Shown: positions 1 through 5,157, counted from the first letter of the stretch. The stretch: DNA of 5,252 nucleotides from an uncultured Bacteroidota bacterium (GCA_903865465.1 CAIPJU010000071.1:1-5252), one strand, 5' to 3'. Notes: a model not told the origin generated them from the sequence alone. Numbers and translations: made by a program.

Positions 1-124
1 CCGATCCATTGTAGATAAAATTACCTTCTACACGTCCTAAAGGTGATCCAGAGCCATTATAATAATAATTCCCATCTACTCTCCCAATCTGACGACCAGA
101 TCGGTCATAAATGAACTGTCCCAT
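1..124 (-). CDS. Beta-flower-like repeat protein, N-terminal part
   Basis: The first 41 codons of a gene that leaves the window at its left edge. The start is the ATG at 124-122. The peptide is a tandem repeat of about 17-18 residues: FIYDRSGRQIGRVDGNY, then YYNGSGSPLGRVEGNF, then IYNGS. The repeated core is aromatic-Y-(D/N)-x-S-G-x-x-(I/L)-G-R-V-(D/E)-G-N. Such Y(D/N)xSGxxIGR repeats are known from small Bacteroidota proteins described as beta-flower folds, where each repeat adds a beta hairpin. No signal peptide or membrane segment is visible in this part, and the cellular role is unknown. Assignment to the fold is from memory of the repeat pattern. The repeat itself is directly visible. 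The gene lies downstream of the 93-residue gene in the same direction, separated by about 108 bases with a weak stem-loop. Confidence 0.7.
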   Translation of the reverse strand, partial: MGQFIYDRSGRQIGRVDGNYYYNGSGSPLGRVEGNFIYNGS

Positions 125-206
125 GTTCCGATTGTTTATATTGTTTGATTTTCATTTGACGATACGATAAAAGTACTAATTCATTAATTGGATGGATTTT
201 GTATTA

Positions 207-228
207 TCGTAGGTGTTCAATGCTACGA
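207..228 (-). terminator. Weak stem-loop after the 93-residue gene
   Basis: TCGTAG and CTACGA form a 6-bp stem around a 10-base loop. It sits 4 bases past the stop codon of the minus-strand gene ending at 233, where a terminator would lie. The stem is short and no run of T follows it on the minus strand (TAATAC), so termination is only a possibility. Confidence 0.3.
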
Positions 229-232
229 AATA

Positions 233-514
233 TTACTTTTGATAGTCGCTCTTAAACTGATTAAAATGTGAGTTAAGATTTTCTGATATAAACGAAATAT
301 CCTCCCGACGAGAACCACATTTGTCATAATAATATTGCCTTGTCTTTAAAAATATTGCATATTTTACATCATGAAATATCTTTTCAAATGCAATCGTCCA
401 CATGCTGTTGTGATCATTTTTCATTAAATCAAGTAATACTGGGAAATAAAATGAAATTTCAATCTCAATAAAGTTTAACACGTCTGCTTCCATTTGGTAT
501 TTTTTTTTGTTCAT
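233..514 (-). CDS. Hypothetical protein, 93 residues
   Basis: I do not recognise this protein. It starts MNKKKYQMEADV at the ATG at 514; a second in-frame ATG seven codons later is an alternative start. The N-terminal third, after a lysine-rich start, has a hydrophobic and aromatic stretch (LNFIEIEISFYFPVLLDLM, residues 13-31). This includes acidic residues, so it looks like an amphipathic helix, not a transmembrane segment. The rest is polar, rich in Tyr, Phe, Lys and Ser, with a YYYDKCGSRRE patch near residues 61-71 holding the only cysteine. Predicted character is a small, mostly helical cytoplasmic protein. It lies downstream of the terminator at 584-617, so it is probably a separate transcription unit from the radical SAM operon. 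Confidence 0.6.
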   Translation of the reverse strand: MNKKKYQMEADVLNFIEIEISFYFPVLLDLMKNDHNSMWTIAFEKIFHDVKYAIFLKTRQYYYDKCGSRREDISFISENLNSHFNQFKSDYQK

Positions 515-583
515 ACATAAATCATCTCTTTAGATAGTCATACTTCAATTGATAATCTTTCCAAAAGAACTGTAATTGTTATA

Positions 584-617
584 AATGGAGTGCAGTTGAC
601 AAGCATTGCACTCCATT
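584..617 (-). terminator. Strong stem-loop ending the radical SAM operon
   Basis: AATGGAGTGCA (584-594) and TGCACTCCATT (607-617) form a perfect 11-bp stem with a 12-base loop. On the minus strand it begins 11 bases after the stop of the 33-codon ORF, is preceded by an A-rich stretch (TTAATTAAAAG) and is followed by TATAAC. This is the expected place for the end of the leftward operon. The weak T-run downstream makes it a less than perfect intrinsic terminator, but it is the strongest hairpin in the left half of the window. Confidence 0.65.
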
Positions 618-628
618 CTTTTAATTAA

Positions 629-730
629 TTATGTCCTGTAATTGATTCCACACTGTGATTGAGTTGCTTTTGGACATCCTTTAGTTGATACAGTGCTCGA
701 GGCACGGCTAATTTTAAGTGATTTTTTCAT
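629..730 (-). CDS. Candidate RiPP precursor peptide, 33 residues, two Cys
   Basis: A small ORF just downstream of the radical SAM gene, starting at the ATG at 730 (minus ...CATTTATG). It begins MKKSLKISRASS, a lysine-rich start like many Bacteroidota peptide leaders. It continues with a Ser/Thr-rich middle and a C-terminal half, STKGCPKATQSQCGINY, holding Cys19 and Cys27. There is no hydrophobic segment. It lies 58 bases after the maturase stop and is the last ORF before the strong hairpin at 584-617, so it fits as the final cistron of the operon. Radical SAM/SPASM maturases with an RRE commonly sit beside their short substrate, and Cys spaced eight apart in a Ser/Thr/Gly/Asn-containing tail would suit thioether (sactipeptide-type) or C-C crosslinking. 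The ORF and its position are seen; the precursor role is inferred. It has no GG cleavage motif. Confidence 0.6.
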   Translation of the reverse strand: MKKSLKISRASSTVSTKGCPKATQSQCGINYRT

Positions 731-788
731 AAATGAAATGTTTAAAAATTCATACTACTTAAATAGGTGAGCATAATTAACCTGTTTT

Positions 789-2366
789 TTATGATTTATG
801 AGCAATGATTTCGGCATTTCTGTAATTTCTGCCTGTTTTCTTTGAAGTTACTCTAATAGTCTCAATGTTAAGTGATTTAATGTTTTCTTCAATTGATTTA
901 CCTTGAAGAGGATCTATTCCATTTTTTAGTTTAGTGGCTAAATTCATTCTTACGTTCGAAATTCTACAATTGGCACTACTTGATTTAAATGGGGTTCCAT
1001 GCTCAATAAAACTCTGTCCAGGGCACCGATTGCAGTATCCACACCTTTCATTTGTGCCGCATTGCTCATACTCATGAACAATGGCATTTTTCACTATTTG
1101 TAACTGTTTGGATTCTTTTAGAATAGTGATAAGCGATTTTTCTTTTAGATTGCCGAATTGAGTTGGGTAGGAATTACAGGGTGTCAGATTACCTTCAGGA
1201 GTTACATTCAAAATATTGATACCTGCACCACAAAAAACATGAGCCATATCTCTTTCTTGATTACCATAATTGGGTGCTTCAATTCCCACATACAAAGGGA
1301 CATTGGGATCACGAAGGATTATTTCAAGGAGTTCATCACCAACCTGTAATTGTTCCGAAATGGCAGTATCTCCGTCTAATGAATCTGTTAAATTGACATC
1401 GAATTGGGCTGATGCACCATACTTTTTTGACAAATCTGCCACCGTAAAATAACTTGTGGCATTGTGTTTCATTATTGGACACTTAAAGTCGATAGGTATC
1501 CCGAAATCTCCTAATTCATCAGCCACCTTCAATGTTTTAACCAATGAACCTTTTACCCTTGTTATACTGTCGTGGATTTCATTATTTGCACTATAAACCG
1601 AAAGTCCAACACTTAGAGGATAATATTGTGCCAATTGATTGACCCGATTAACTAATTTCAGACCATTGGTGTAAATACTTAAAGCAAAATCTCTTTGGTA
1701 GATTAGTTCAATTAATTCCCATATATTTCTCTTCACGAAAGGGTCACCACCAGTTAAAATAATCTTGACAACGCCTAAATCTTTAAGTTCGTCAAGAATT
1801 CTGGTATAATCCGCTAAATTTAACTCTAACCGATTGTTCCGTTCCGAAATCTCCAAATCGTTTCTGGCTGCACCTGGATTAAAACAGTGAATGCATTGTT
1901 CATTACAGTTGTAGGTAAGCTCAAACATAACAGCCATTGGAATATTTGATTTCTCCAATATTTCCATATAAGCATTTTCAGCACCTTCCTGATGAAAAGG
2001 AAGCCTTTCCTGAACCGTTTTTTCTATTTGAAGTGAATTCCATTTTCGTTGCAGACCGATGATTTTCCGATTATTCGAAATTATTTCAGGAGAGAGAATC
2101 CCATCCGTAAGTAATCCACATGATACCAATTCGTTAAAAAATTCAATCACTTCATCTTCAGTAAATTGATTGCCTGTAGTTTCATTAATTGACTCTAGAG
2201 AAATTTGTACATTTCTTTCTTGATCTAATATCGAACCAATAATATTGGCAGATTCATCTTCAAAAAAATAGGCCATACCCTCAATGAGGTTGTAAAGCAG
2301 AGAATAACTGTTCGATTCGCTTTTATGGTATCTTCCACAAGTCCAGTTAGGTCTGTATAAATTCAT
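789..2366 (-). CDS. Radical SAM/SPASM peptide maturase with RRE-like N-terminus
   Basis: A 525-residue cytoplasmic iron-sulfur enzyme. Residues about 20-90 (YSLLYNLIEG... to ...FFNELVSCGLL) resemble a PqqD-like RiPP recognition element that would bind a peptide leader. The radical SAM core follows: FELTYNCNEQCIHC gives the Cx3Cx2C cluster motif (C154, C158, C161), and LTGGDP (205-209) is the SAM-amine-binding GGxP-type motif. The SPASM domain runs from about 379 to 467. C379-x12-G-x4-C397 is followed by C436, C442, C445, C448 and C467, enough ligands for two auxiliary 4Fe-4S clusters as in PqqE and sactipeptide maturases. About 55 residues extend past the last Cys. The start abuts the TAA of a 24-codon ORF with no gap, in frame, which suggests translational coupling. 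Family assignment is firm; the exact bond formed and the substrate are unknown. Base composition looks less AT-rich than the TerD-like gene upstream. Confidence 0.93.
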   Translation of the reverse strand: MNLYRPNWTCGRYHKSESNSYSLLYNLIEGMAYFFEDESANIIGSILDQERNVQISLESINETTGNQFTEDEVIEFFNELVSCGLLTDGILSPEIISNNRKIIGLQRKWNSLQIEKTVQERLPFHQEGAENAYMEILEKSNIPMAVMFELTYNCNEQCIHCFNPGAARNDLEISERNNRLELNLADYTRILDELKDLGVVKIILTGGDPFVKRNIWELIELIYQRDFALSIYTNGLKLVNRVNQLAQYYPLSVGLSVYSANNEIHDSITRVKGSLVKTLKVADELGDFGIPIDFKCPIMKHNATSYFTVADLSKKYGASAQFDVNLTDSLDGDTAISEQLQVGDELLEIILRDPNVPLYVGIEAPNYGNQERDMAHVFCGAGINILNVTPEGNLTPCNSYPTQFGNLKEKSLITILKESKQLQIVKNAIVHEYEQCGTNERCGYCNRCPGQSFIEHGTPFKSSSANCRISNVRMNLATKLKNGIDPLQGKSIEENIKSLNIETIRVTSKKTGRNYRNAEIIAHKS

Positions 2367-2441
2367 TTATTTCTTATAAGCTGTTGATTTACTAGATTTT
2401 ATAGGCTGATATATAGGTGTATAATAAATTGAATTGATCAT
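2367..2441 (-). CDS. Candidate precursor peptide, 24 residues, Y-x-P-I repeat
   Basis: A small ORF filling the whole gap between the TerD-like gene and the radical SAM gene. It starts 5 bases after the TAG of the former (TAG-GTACA-ATG), and its TAA touches the ATG of the latter. The peptide contains YYTPIYQPIKSSKSTAY, with a tandem YTPI-YQPI tetrapeptide, four tyrosines (6, 7, 11, 22), a lysine-rich tail and no Cys. Its length is like PqqA, the short substrate of the SPASM enzyme PqqE. Tyrosines in short repeats are plausible targets for radical C-C or cyclophane crosslinks. It could instead be only a coupling leader, or a former N-terminal extension of the maturase cut off by a stop, because the two frames are the same. 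The arrangement is seen; function is inferred. Confidence 0.5.
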   Translation of the reverse strand: MINSIYYTPIYQPIKSSKSTAYKK

Positions 2442-2446
2442 TGTAC

Positions 2447-3343
2447 CTACTTTTCTTTAAGCTTCTTATTTTCCTTCTTCTCTAATTTTTTCTGCTTTTT
2501 TCTCGCAAGCTCTTCTATCCTCTCTTTTTCTTCTTTTGCCTTCCATGCATCAAAAACATCTAAAGAACCAATTAATTCATAGTATTCTCTCGTATCGAGG
2601 ATTTCTGAAAAACCAAAAGAATTACTAGGTAATTGCTTTCCAATGCAGGCAAATTCAATATTGGCTGAATTTAGAGTTAAGTAACCTAACACATTAAGAA
2701 ACTGTTTACTTGAAATTGAAGTATCTTTTTTCAAAATTTCAAAAGTATAATTTGGAATTTCAAAAGATCCTAATAAATTTTCGGACGAAGACTTTAAGCC
2801 TTTATATAAACATATTTGAAAATATGATGGTAAAATATATGAAGTGCCAGTTTTAAATGCATTATTATTATATTCAGCATATGGACATGAAAATACAATT
2901 TTGTTAAACTTATTTCGTAATTTATTAAGCTCCAAACTAATAGTCAGAGAACTATAATTCGAATCATTATTGGCATATTGCGAGTCTTTTTCAAATTTTA
3001 TATCTTGACATTCATAACGTTCAGTAATAACTTCACAATCATTATTTTTATCAAAAATAGATCCAAATAACATACATACAGATTTATTAATTTTAGTGGA
3101 TAGACCAAAAAACCTTGAAAATTTCATGGGACTTGCTGTAATTACAATACATAAATCATTGAGATCATTAATCCCCGAATTGTCAAGTCTGATAATTTGA
3201 TCTGATTTTAGTGTTTGTGACATATAATTTTGGTTAAGTTGTATGGGTTGAGTTGGTATCGAGGATTTAATGCTGGTTATAAATATTTCAGGTGTGGCAA
3301 GAGTGCTATTTGTTACTTTTGAGGCAGCGGTGAACCCTCTCAT
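2447..3343 (-). CDS. Divergent TerD-domain-like protein with charged C-terminal tail
   Basis: 298 residues with no obvious signal peptide. Residues about 42-240 follow the TerD pattern. SQTLKSDQIIRLDNSG matches the usual domain opening (L-x-K-G-x-x-I-x-L). A beta-rich core includes SLTISLELNKL...KFNKIVFSCPYAE, like the TerD 'E-x-I-x-V-x-L...I-V-F' segment. LNSANIEFACIGK near 224-236 resembles the closing 'W-x-F-x-A-I-G' strand. The acidic calcium ligands of classic TerD (F-D-L-D and D-D-E) are largely absent here (LSTKINKS, DSNYSS), so calcium binding is doubtful. Residues 1-40 are Ser/Thr/Pro-rich. Residues 265-298 are a Lys/Glu-rich, probably coiled helix. TerD proteins belong to tellurite- and stress-response systems; its place before a peptide maturase is unusual. 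The start at 3343 is supported by an ATGA overlap with the ORF upstream. M41 is a possible alternative start. The assignment is by eye and unconfirmed. Confidence 0.55.
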   Translation of the reverse strand: MRGFTAASKVTNSTLATPEIFITSIKSSIPTQPIQLNQNYMSQTLKSDQIIRLDNSGINDLNDLCIVITASPMKFSRFFGLSTKINKSVCMLFGSIFDKNNDCEVITERYECQDIKFEKDSQYANNDSNYSSLTISLELNKLRNKFNKIVFSCPYAEYNNNAFKTGTSYILPSYFQICLYKGLKSSSENLLGSFEIPNYTFEILKKDTSISSKQFLNVLGYLTLNSANIEFACIGKQLPSNSFGFSEILDTREYYELIGSLDVFDAWKAKEEKERIEELARKKQKKLEKKENKKLKEK

Positions 3344-3435
3344 GTTTTAAAAGCAAGATAAGTCAACATATAATTTTCTTGTCTTTGATATTCTGGTAGA
3401 AGATTTGTCGTCAATGTAAATTCAGTTTTTAACAT
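3340..3435 (-). CDS. Small ORF, 31 residues, ATGA-coupled to the TerD-like gene
   Basis: A short ORF from the ATG at 3435 whose TGA overlaps the ATG of the TerD-like gene (ATGA), the classic sign of translational coupling. The peptide begins MLKTEFTLTTNLLPEYQ and ends YLAFKT. It has three tyrosines, two phenylalanines and no Cys. I do not recognise it. The frame stays open upstream to a TAG near 3487, so a TTG or ATT start could make it up to about 46 residues. As the first ORF of an operon with a peptide maturase it may be a third peptide substrate, or a leader that loads ribosomes for the next gene. Only the overlap argues for translation, so confidence is moderate. Confidence 0.4.
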   Translation of the reverse strand: MLKTEFTLTTNLLPEYQRQENYMLTYLAFKT

Positions 3436-3505
3436 AACGATTTTTTTCAATGGTCTAGTGTTAAGTCCAATAATCAAGATGTGCCTCTATCTATATCCAA
3501 CAAGC

Positions 3506-3521
3506 AGGACTTATATGTCCT
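3506..3521. promoter_or_regulatory. Operator-like palindrome, first copy
   Basis: AGGACTTATATGTCCT is a near-perfect dyad: 5-base arms AGGAC/GTCCT around TTATAT. It shares the pattern AGGAC-n-TATA-n-GTCCT with the copy at 3551-3566, centre to centre 45 bases. It lies between the divergent HTH gene and the leftward TerD/radical SAM operon. Repeated dyads of this size beside a small XRE-type regulator are the usual arrangement for autoregulation, as with restriction-modification controller proteins. Confidence 0.6.
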
Positions 3522-3540
3522 AAGTTGGTGTAAATATATG

Positions 3541-3576
3541 AAAATAATTCAGGACGTATACGTCCTGAATTATTTT
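3541..3576. promoter_or_regulatory. Perfect 36-bp palindrome, second operator copy
   Basis: Arms AAAATAATTCAGGACGTA (3541-3558) and its exact reverse complement (3559-3576) meet with no spacer. The centre AGGACGTATACGTCCT matches the operator-like site at 3506-3521. It lies 42 bases before the preferred HTH start, so it would overlap or adjoin the -33 region of that gene's promoter. A palindrome this long could also extrude as a cruciform. Reading it as coding would require starting the HTH protein at 3481 or 3538, which I think less likely. Confidence 0.7.
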
Positions 3577-3588
3577 TTCGACTCACCA

Positions 3589-3596
3589 TACCTTGC
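3589..3596 (+). promoter_or_regulatory. Possible -7 element for the HTH gene
   Basis: TACCTTGC partly matches the Bacteroidota -7 consensus TAnnTTTG and lies 22 bases before the ATG at 3619, just right of the long palindrome. No clear TTG is seen about 20 bases upstream; that stretch is inside the palindrome, so a bound regulator might substitute for or block it. Weak evidence. Confidence 0.25.
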
Positions 3597-3618
3597 TACA
3601 CATATTACGAAAGAAGTT

Positions 3619-3837
3619 ATGTGTACCAATGATTTGCCGCATAAGCTTGGTGGAAGGATAATTCAATTAAGGAATAATGCTGGTTTGCGGCAGGTGGATT
3701 TAGCGTTTAAAGCTGATATAGATGATGCATTCTTGAGAAGAATTGAAACAGGGAAAGTCAATCCTACAATACGTACGCTTGAGAAAATTGCCAAAGGGTT
3801 GGAAGTTGAAATGAGGGATTTGTTCGACTTCAAATGA
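3619..3837 (+). CDS. XRE/Cro-type HTH regulator, 72 residues
   Basis: A single helix-turn-helix DNA-binding domain with little else: GGRIIQLRNNAGLRQVDLAF, then KADIDDAFLRRIETGKVNPT, then TLEKIAKGLEVEMRDLF. The G-L-R-Q-x-x-L-A, R-I-E-x-G-K-x-N-P and T-L-x-K-I-A blocks are hallmarks of the HTH_3 family, close in form to restriction-modification controller proteins and other small autoregulators. I chose the ATG at 3619 because it gives the usual length and leaves the two operator-like dyads outside the gene. Upstream in-frame starts at 3538 (ATG) and 3481 (GTG) would encode the palindrome as protein. It is divergent from the TerD/radical SAM operon and is the obvious candidate to repress or activate both itself and that operon. 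Confidence 0.88.
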   Translation: MCTNDLPHKLGGRIIQLRNNAGLRQVDLAFKADIDDAFLRRIETGKVNPTIRTLEKIAKGLEVEMRDLFDFK

Positions 3838-3879
3838 GTGCTAATTCGTAAATATTTTGTTATTGGTCTTCATATAATT

Positions 3880-3966
3880 TTATGATACAGGTTCTTCAAT
3901 CGTAATTTTATATTCATTTTCTGTCTGATAGAATTTTCCTAAAATTTCAATTGTAAAAGATTTCAT
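3880..3966 (-). CDS. Doubtful small ORF, 28 residues
   Basis: From the ATG at 3966 the peptide is protein-like in composition (MKSFTIEILGKFYQTENEY, then an acidic end EEPVS). Hydrophobic and polar residues alternate as in beta strands. It may be a small gene, or the remnant of a larger gene lost from this spacer. There is no coupling, promoter or homology to support it beyond its appearance. Confidence 0.2.
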   Translation of the reverse strand: MKSFTIEILGKFYQTENEYKITIEEPVS

Positions 3967-4234
3967 CAATATTACCAGGTACCACCTATATTAAAGGGGC
4001 ATTCTCTGGGTGAAGTATCCAATAAGAGGACATTTTGGAGAGTTTAATTTGCTAAATACTTACTAAATAAACCAACAGTCATTTGAAGTACCATTAACGG
4101 TGGAGAGGTATGTATATAGCCAGATACAAGCCTTCAATGATTCTTTTCATACTTAATTTGCTTCCTATTACTCATATAGGGTACACCCTCAACAGTAATA
4201 TATTTCTTTCATAAAACCTTTGGTAATCTCGATA

Positions 4235-4283
4235 AATGTTACTATATTAGCATCATTATTTACTACATATAAATAGTAACATT
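4235..4283. repeat. 11-bp inverted repeat before the recombinase (possible res or operator site)
   Basis: AATGTTACTAT (4235-4245) and ATAGTAACATT (4273-4283) are exact inverted copies separated by 27 bases. The right arm ends directly at the recombinase ATG. Serine resolvases bind inverted half-sites that begin TGT and continue into a TATA-rich stretch, and TGTTACTATAT fits loosely. The 27-base spacing is wider than a simple 28-bp crossover site, so it could be a resolvase accessory site or an operator for the recombinase's own promoter. Confidence 0.5.
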
Positions 4284-4904
4284 ATGAGGGTGTTTTATTC
4301 GAGAATTTCAACAGTAGACCAAAATGAGGCCAGGCAAATGGATAACCTTGAAAATTTTGATTATGTGTTTACTGATAAATGTAGTGGAAGCATACCACTA
4401 TTCGAAAGACCCAAGGGCTCACAGATTAAAAAACTGATTGATGATCAGAAATTAACACACTTGGAGGTTCATTCGATTGATCGTCTTGGCAGAGACACCA
4501 TTTCTGTTTTGCAATTATGGAAGGATTTAACTTTAAAGGGTATCAGAGTAGTTTGCCGAAACCCAAATTTTCAAAACATTACCGAAAATGGTCAATCCGA
4601 CATGTTCAGCGAACTAATGCTCTCCATCTTGTCGATCATGGCAGATTTTGAAAAGAAGATGATCAAGGAACGACAGCGTGAAGGGATTGCCAAGGCTAAG
4701 ATAGAAGCTAAATATTCTGGCAGAAGGGTAGGTACCACAGAATCTATCGTAAAATTCTTAAACAAACCAAAATCTAAAATGATCATCAAAGACTTGGAAT
4801 ATGGATATAGCACCCAAGAGATTGCATATCGTTGCCGTTGTAGCAATTCAACCATTGATAAGATTCGAAAAAATTTTAAACATCAACAAAAATCAATTGC
4901 ATAG
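4284..4904 (+). CDS. Serine recombinase, resolvase/invertase family
   Basis: 206 residues, full length for a Tn3-resolvase/Hin-type enzyme that cuts and rejoins DNA through a phosphoserine intermediate. The N-terminal catalytic domain shows YSRISTVDQN with nucleophile Ser9 and nearby Arg7. HSIDRLGRD (63-71) supplies the two active-site arginines (R67, R70). The long helix ADFEKKMIKERQREGIAKAK (120-139) is the E-helix that links to the DNA-binding domain, with the usual F-E-x-x-x-I-x-E-R-x-x-x-G pattern. Residues about 163-200 (STQEIAYRCRCSNSTIDKIR) form the C-terminal HTH. The start gives the expected family N-terminus. An inverted repeat lies immediately upstream. No transposase or obvious invertible segment lies in the window, so whether it resolves a transposon, inverts DNA or resolves plasmid dimers is not shown. 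Confidence 0.95.
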   Translation: MRVFYSRISTVDQNEARQMDNLENFDYVFTDKCSGSIPLFERPKGSQIKKLIDDQKLTHLEVHSIDRLGRDTISVLQLWKDLTLKGIRVVCRNPNFQNITENGQSDMFSELMLSILSIMADFEKKMIKERQREGIAKAKIEAKYSGRRVGTTESIVKFLNKPKSKMIIKDLEYGYSTQEIAYRCRCSNSTIDKIRKNFKHQQKSIA

Positions 4905-4911
4905 TTGGTCA

Positions 4912-4933
4912 TTTATGTTTTCAATTACATAAA
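4912..4933 (+). terminator. Weak hairpin after the recombinase
   Basis: TTTATGT and ACATAAA form a perfect 7-bp stem with an 8-base loop, beginning 8 bases after the recombinase stop. The stem is AT-rich and no T-run follows directly. A second element, AGG-TATATG-CCT followed by ATTTTTT, lies at 4958-4976. Together they may terminate the transcript, but neither is strong. Confidence 0.35.
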
Positions 4934-4969
4934 CAGGTAAGAAAACATACGTGTGGGAGGTATATGCCT

Positions 4970-4987
4970 ATTTTTTATATAAAAAAT
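4970..4987. repeat. 18-bp A/T palindrome
   Basis: ATTTTTTATATAAAAAAT is a perfect palindrome in the spacer between the recombinase and the right-hand HTH gene. It could act as part of a two-way terminator or be a low-complexity accident; pure A/T sequence forms such dyads easily. Confidence 0.4.
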
Positions 4988-5069
4988 CAATTTTTTGGTC
5001 TTTTGTGAAGTGTTTTAGCGTAAAATTAACTGTTTCATCATTGAAAGGATTGCTTTAAACCTTGTTTCT

Positions 5070-5097
5070 TGTATATATACATAGCATATTTTGCTAT
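5070..5097. promoter_or_regulatory. Adjacent dyads upstream of the right-hand HTH gene
   Basis: TGTATATATACA (5070-5081) is a perfect 12-bp palindrome, joined to ATAGCA-TATTT-TGCTAT (5081-5097), a 6-bp inverted repeat. TATTTTGC inside it resembles the TAnnTTTG -7 element, with TTG triplets about 16 and 22 bases upstream. This may be the promoter and operator of the HTH gene starting at 5158. Confidence 0.3.
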
Positions 5098-5142
5098 TTA
5101 TTGTACACATGGAATCATAATCAATTGTGCAGTATTTATATC

Positions 5143-5156
5143 GGTAAACCTTTACC
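5143..5156. promoter_or_regulatory. Inverted repeat at the HTH start, possible operator
   Basis: GGTAAA and TTTACC are separated by CC and end one base before the ATG at 5158. A dyad covering the start region of an HTH gene suggests autoregulation, either by binding DNA or by a small hairpin in the mRNA that hides the start codon. Confidence 0.4.
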
Positions 5157-5157
5157 A

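Larger units (their letters stand above)
3838..4283. other. 446 bases without a firm gene
   Basis: AT-rich spacer between the HTH gene and the serine recombinase. It holds one weak minus-strand small ORF (3880-3966), a small dyad AGGGT-AC-ACCCT (4178-4189), a 9-base inverted pair ACACCCTCA (4183-4191) / TGAGGGTGT (4285-4293, overlapping the recombinase start) and the 11-bp inverted repeat at 4235-4283. I see no tRNA, CRISPR or transposon end. Confidence 0.5.

Noticed and set aside
1158..1452. Two plus-strand open frames of about 60 codons each inside the radical SAM gene
   Set aside because: They lie antisense to a gene whose cluster and SPASM motifs are certain, and their products show no domain or sensible composition.
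3481..3618. N-terminal extension of the HTH regulator from the GTG at 3481 or the ATG at 3538
   Set aside because: The extra residues translate the operator-like palindromes and resemble nothing; the 72-residue form matches the family.
4003..4050. Short plus-strand open stretch (HSLGEVSNKRTFWRV) suspected to be a transposase remnant
   Set aside because: Too short, no start codon, and I cannot match it to any transposase motif.
4592..4855. Minus-strand open frame of 87 codons
   Set aside because: It is antisense to the serine recombinase, which has all its catalytic motifs; the peptide looks like a shadow.
4964..5008. 14-codon ORF preceded by GGGAGG, resembling a Shine-Dalgarno start
   Set aside because: Too short, low complexity across an A/T palindrome, and such ribosome sites are not typical of the rest of this window.
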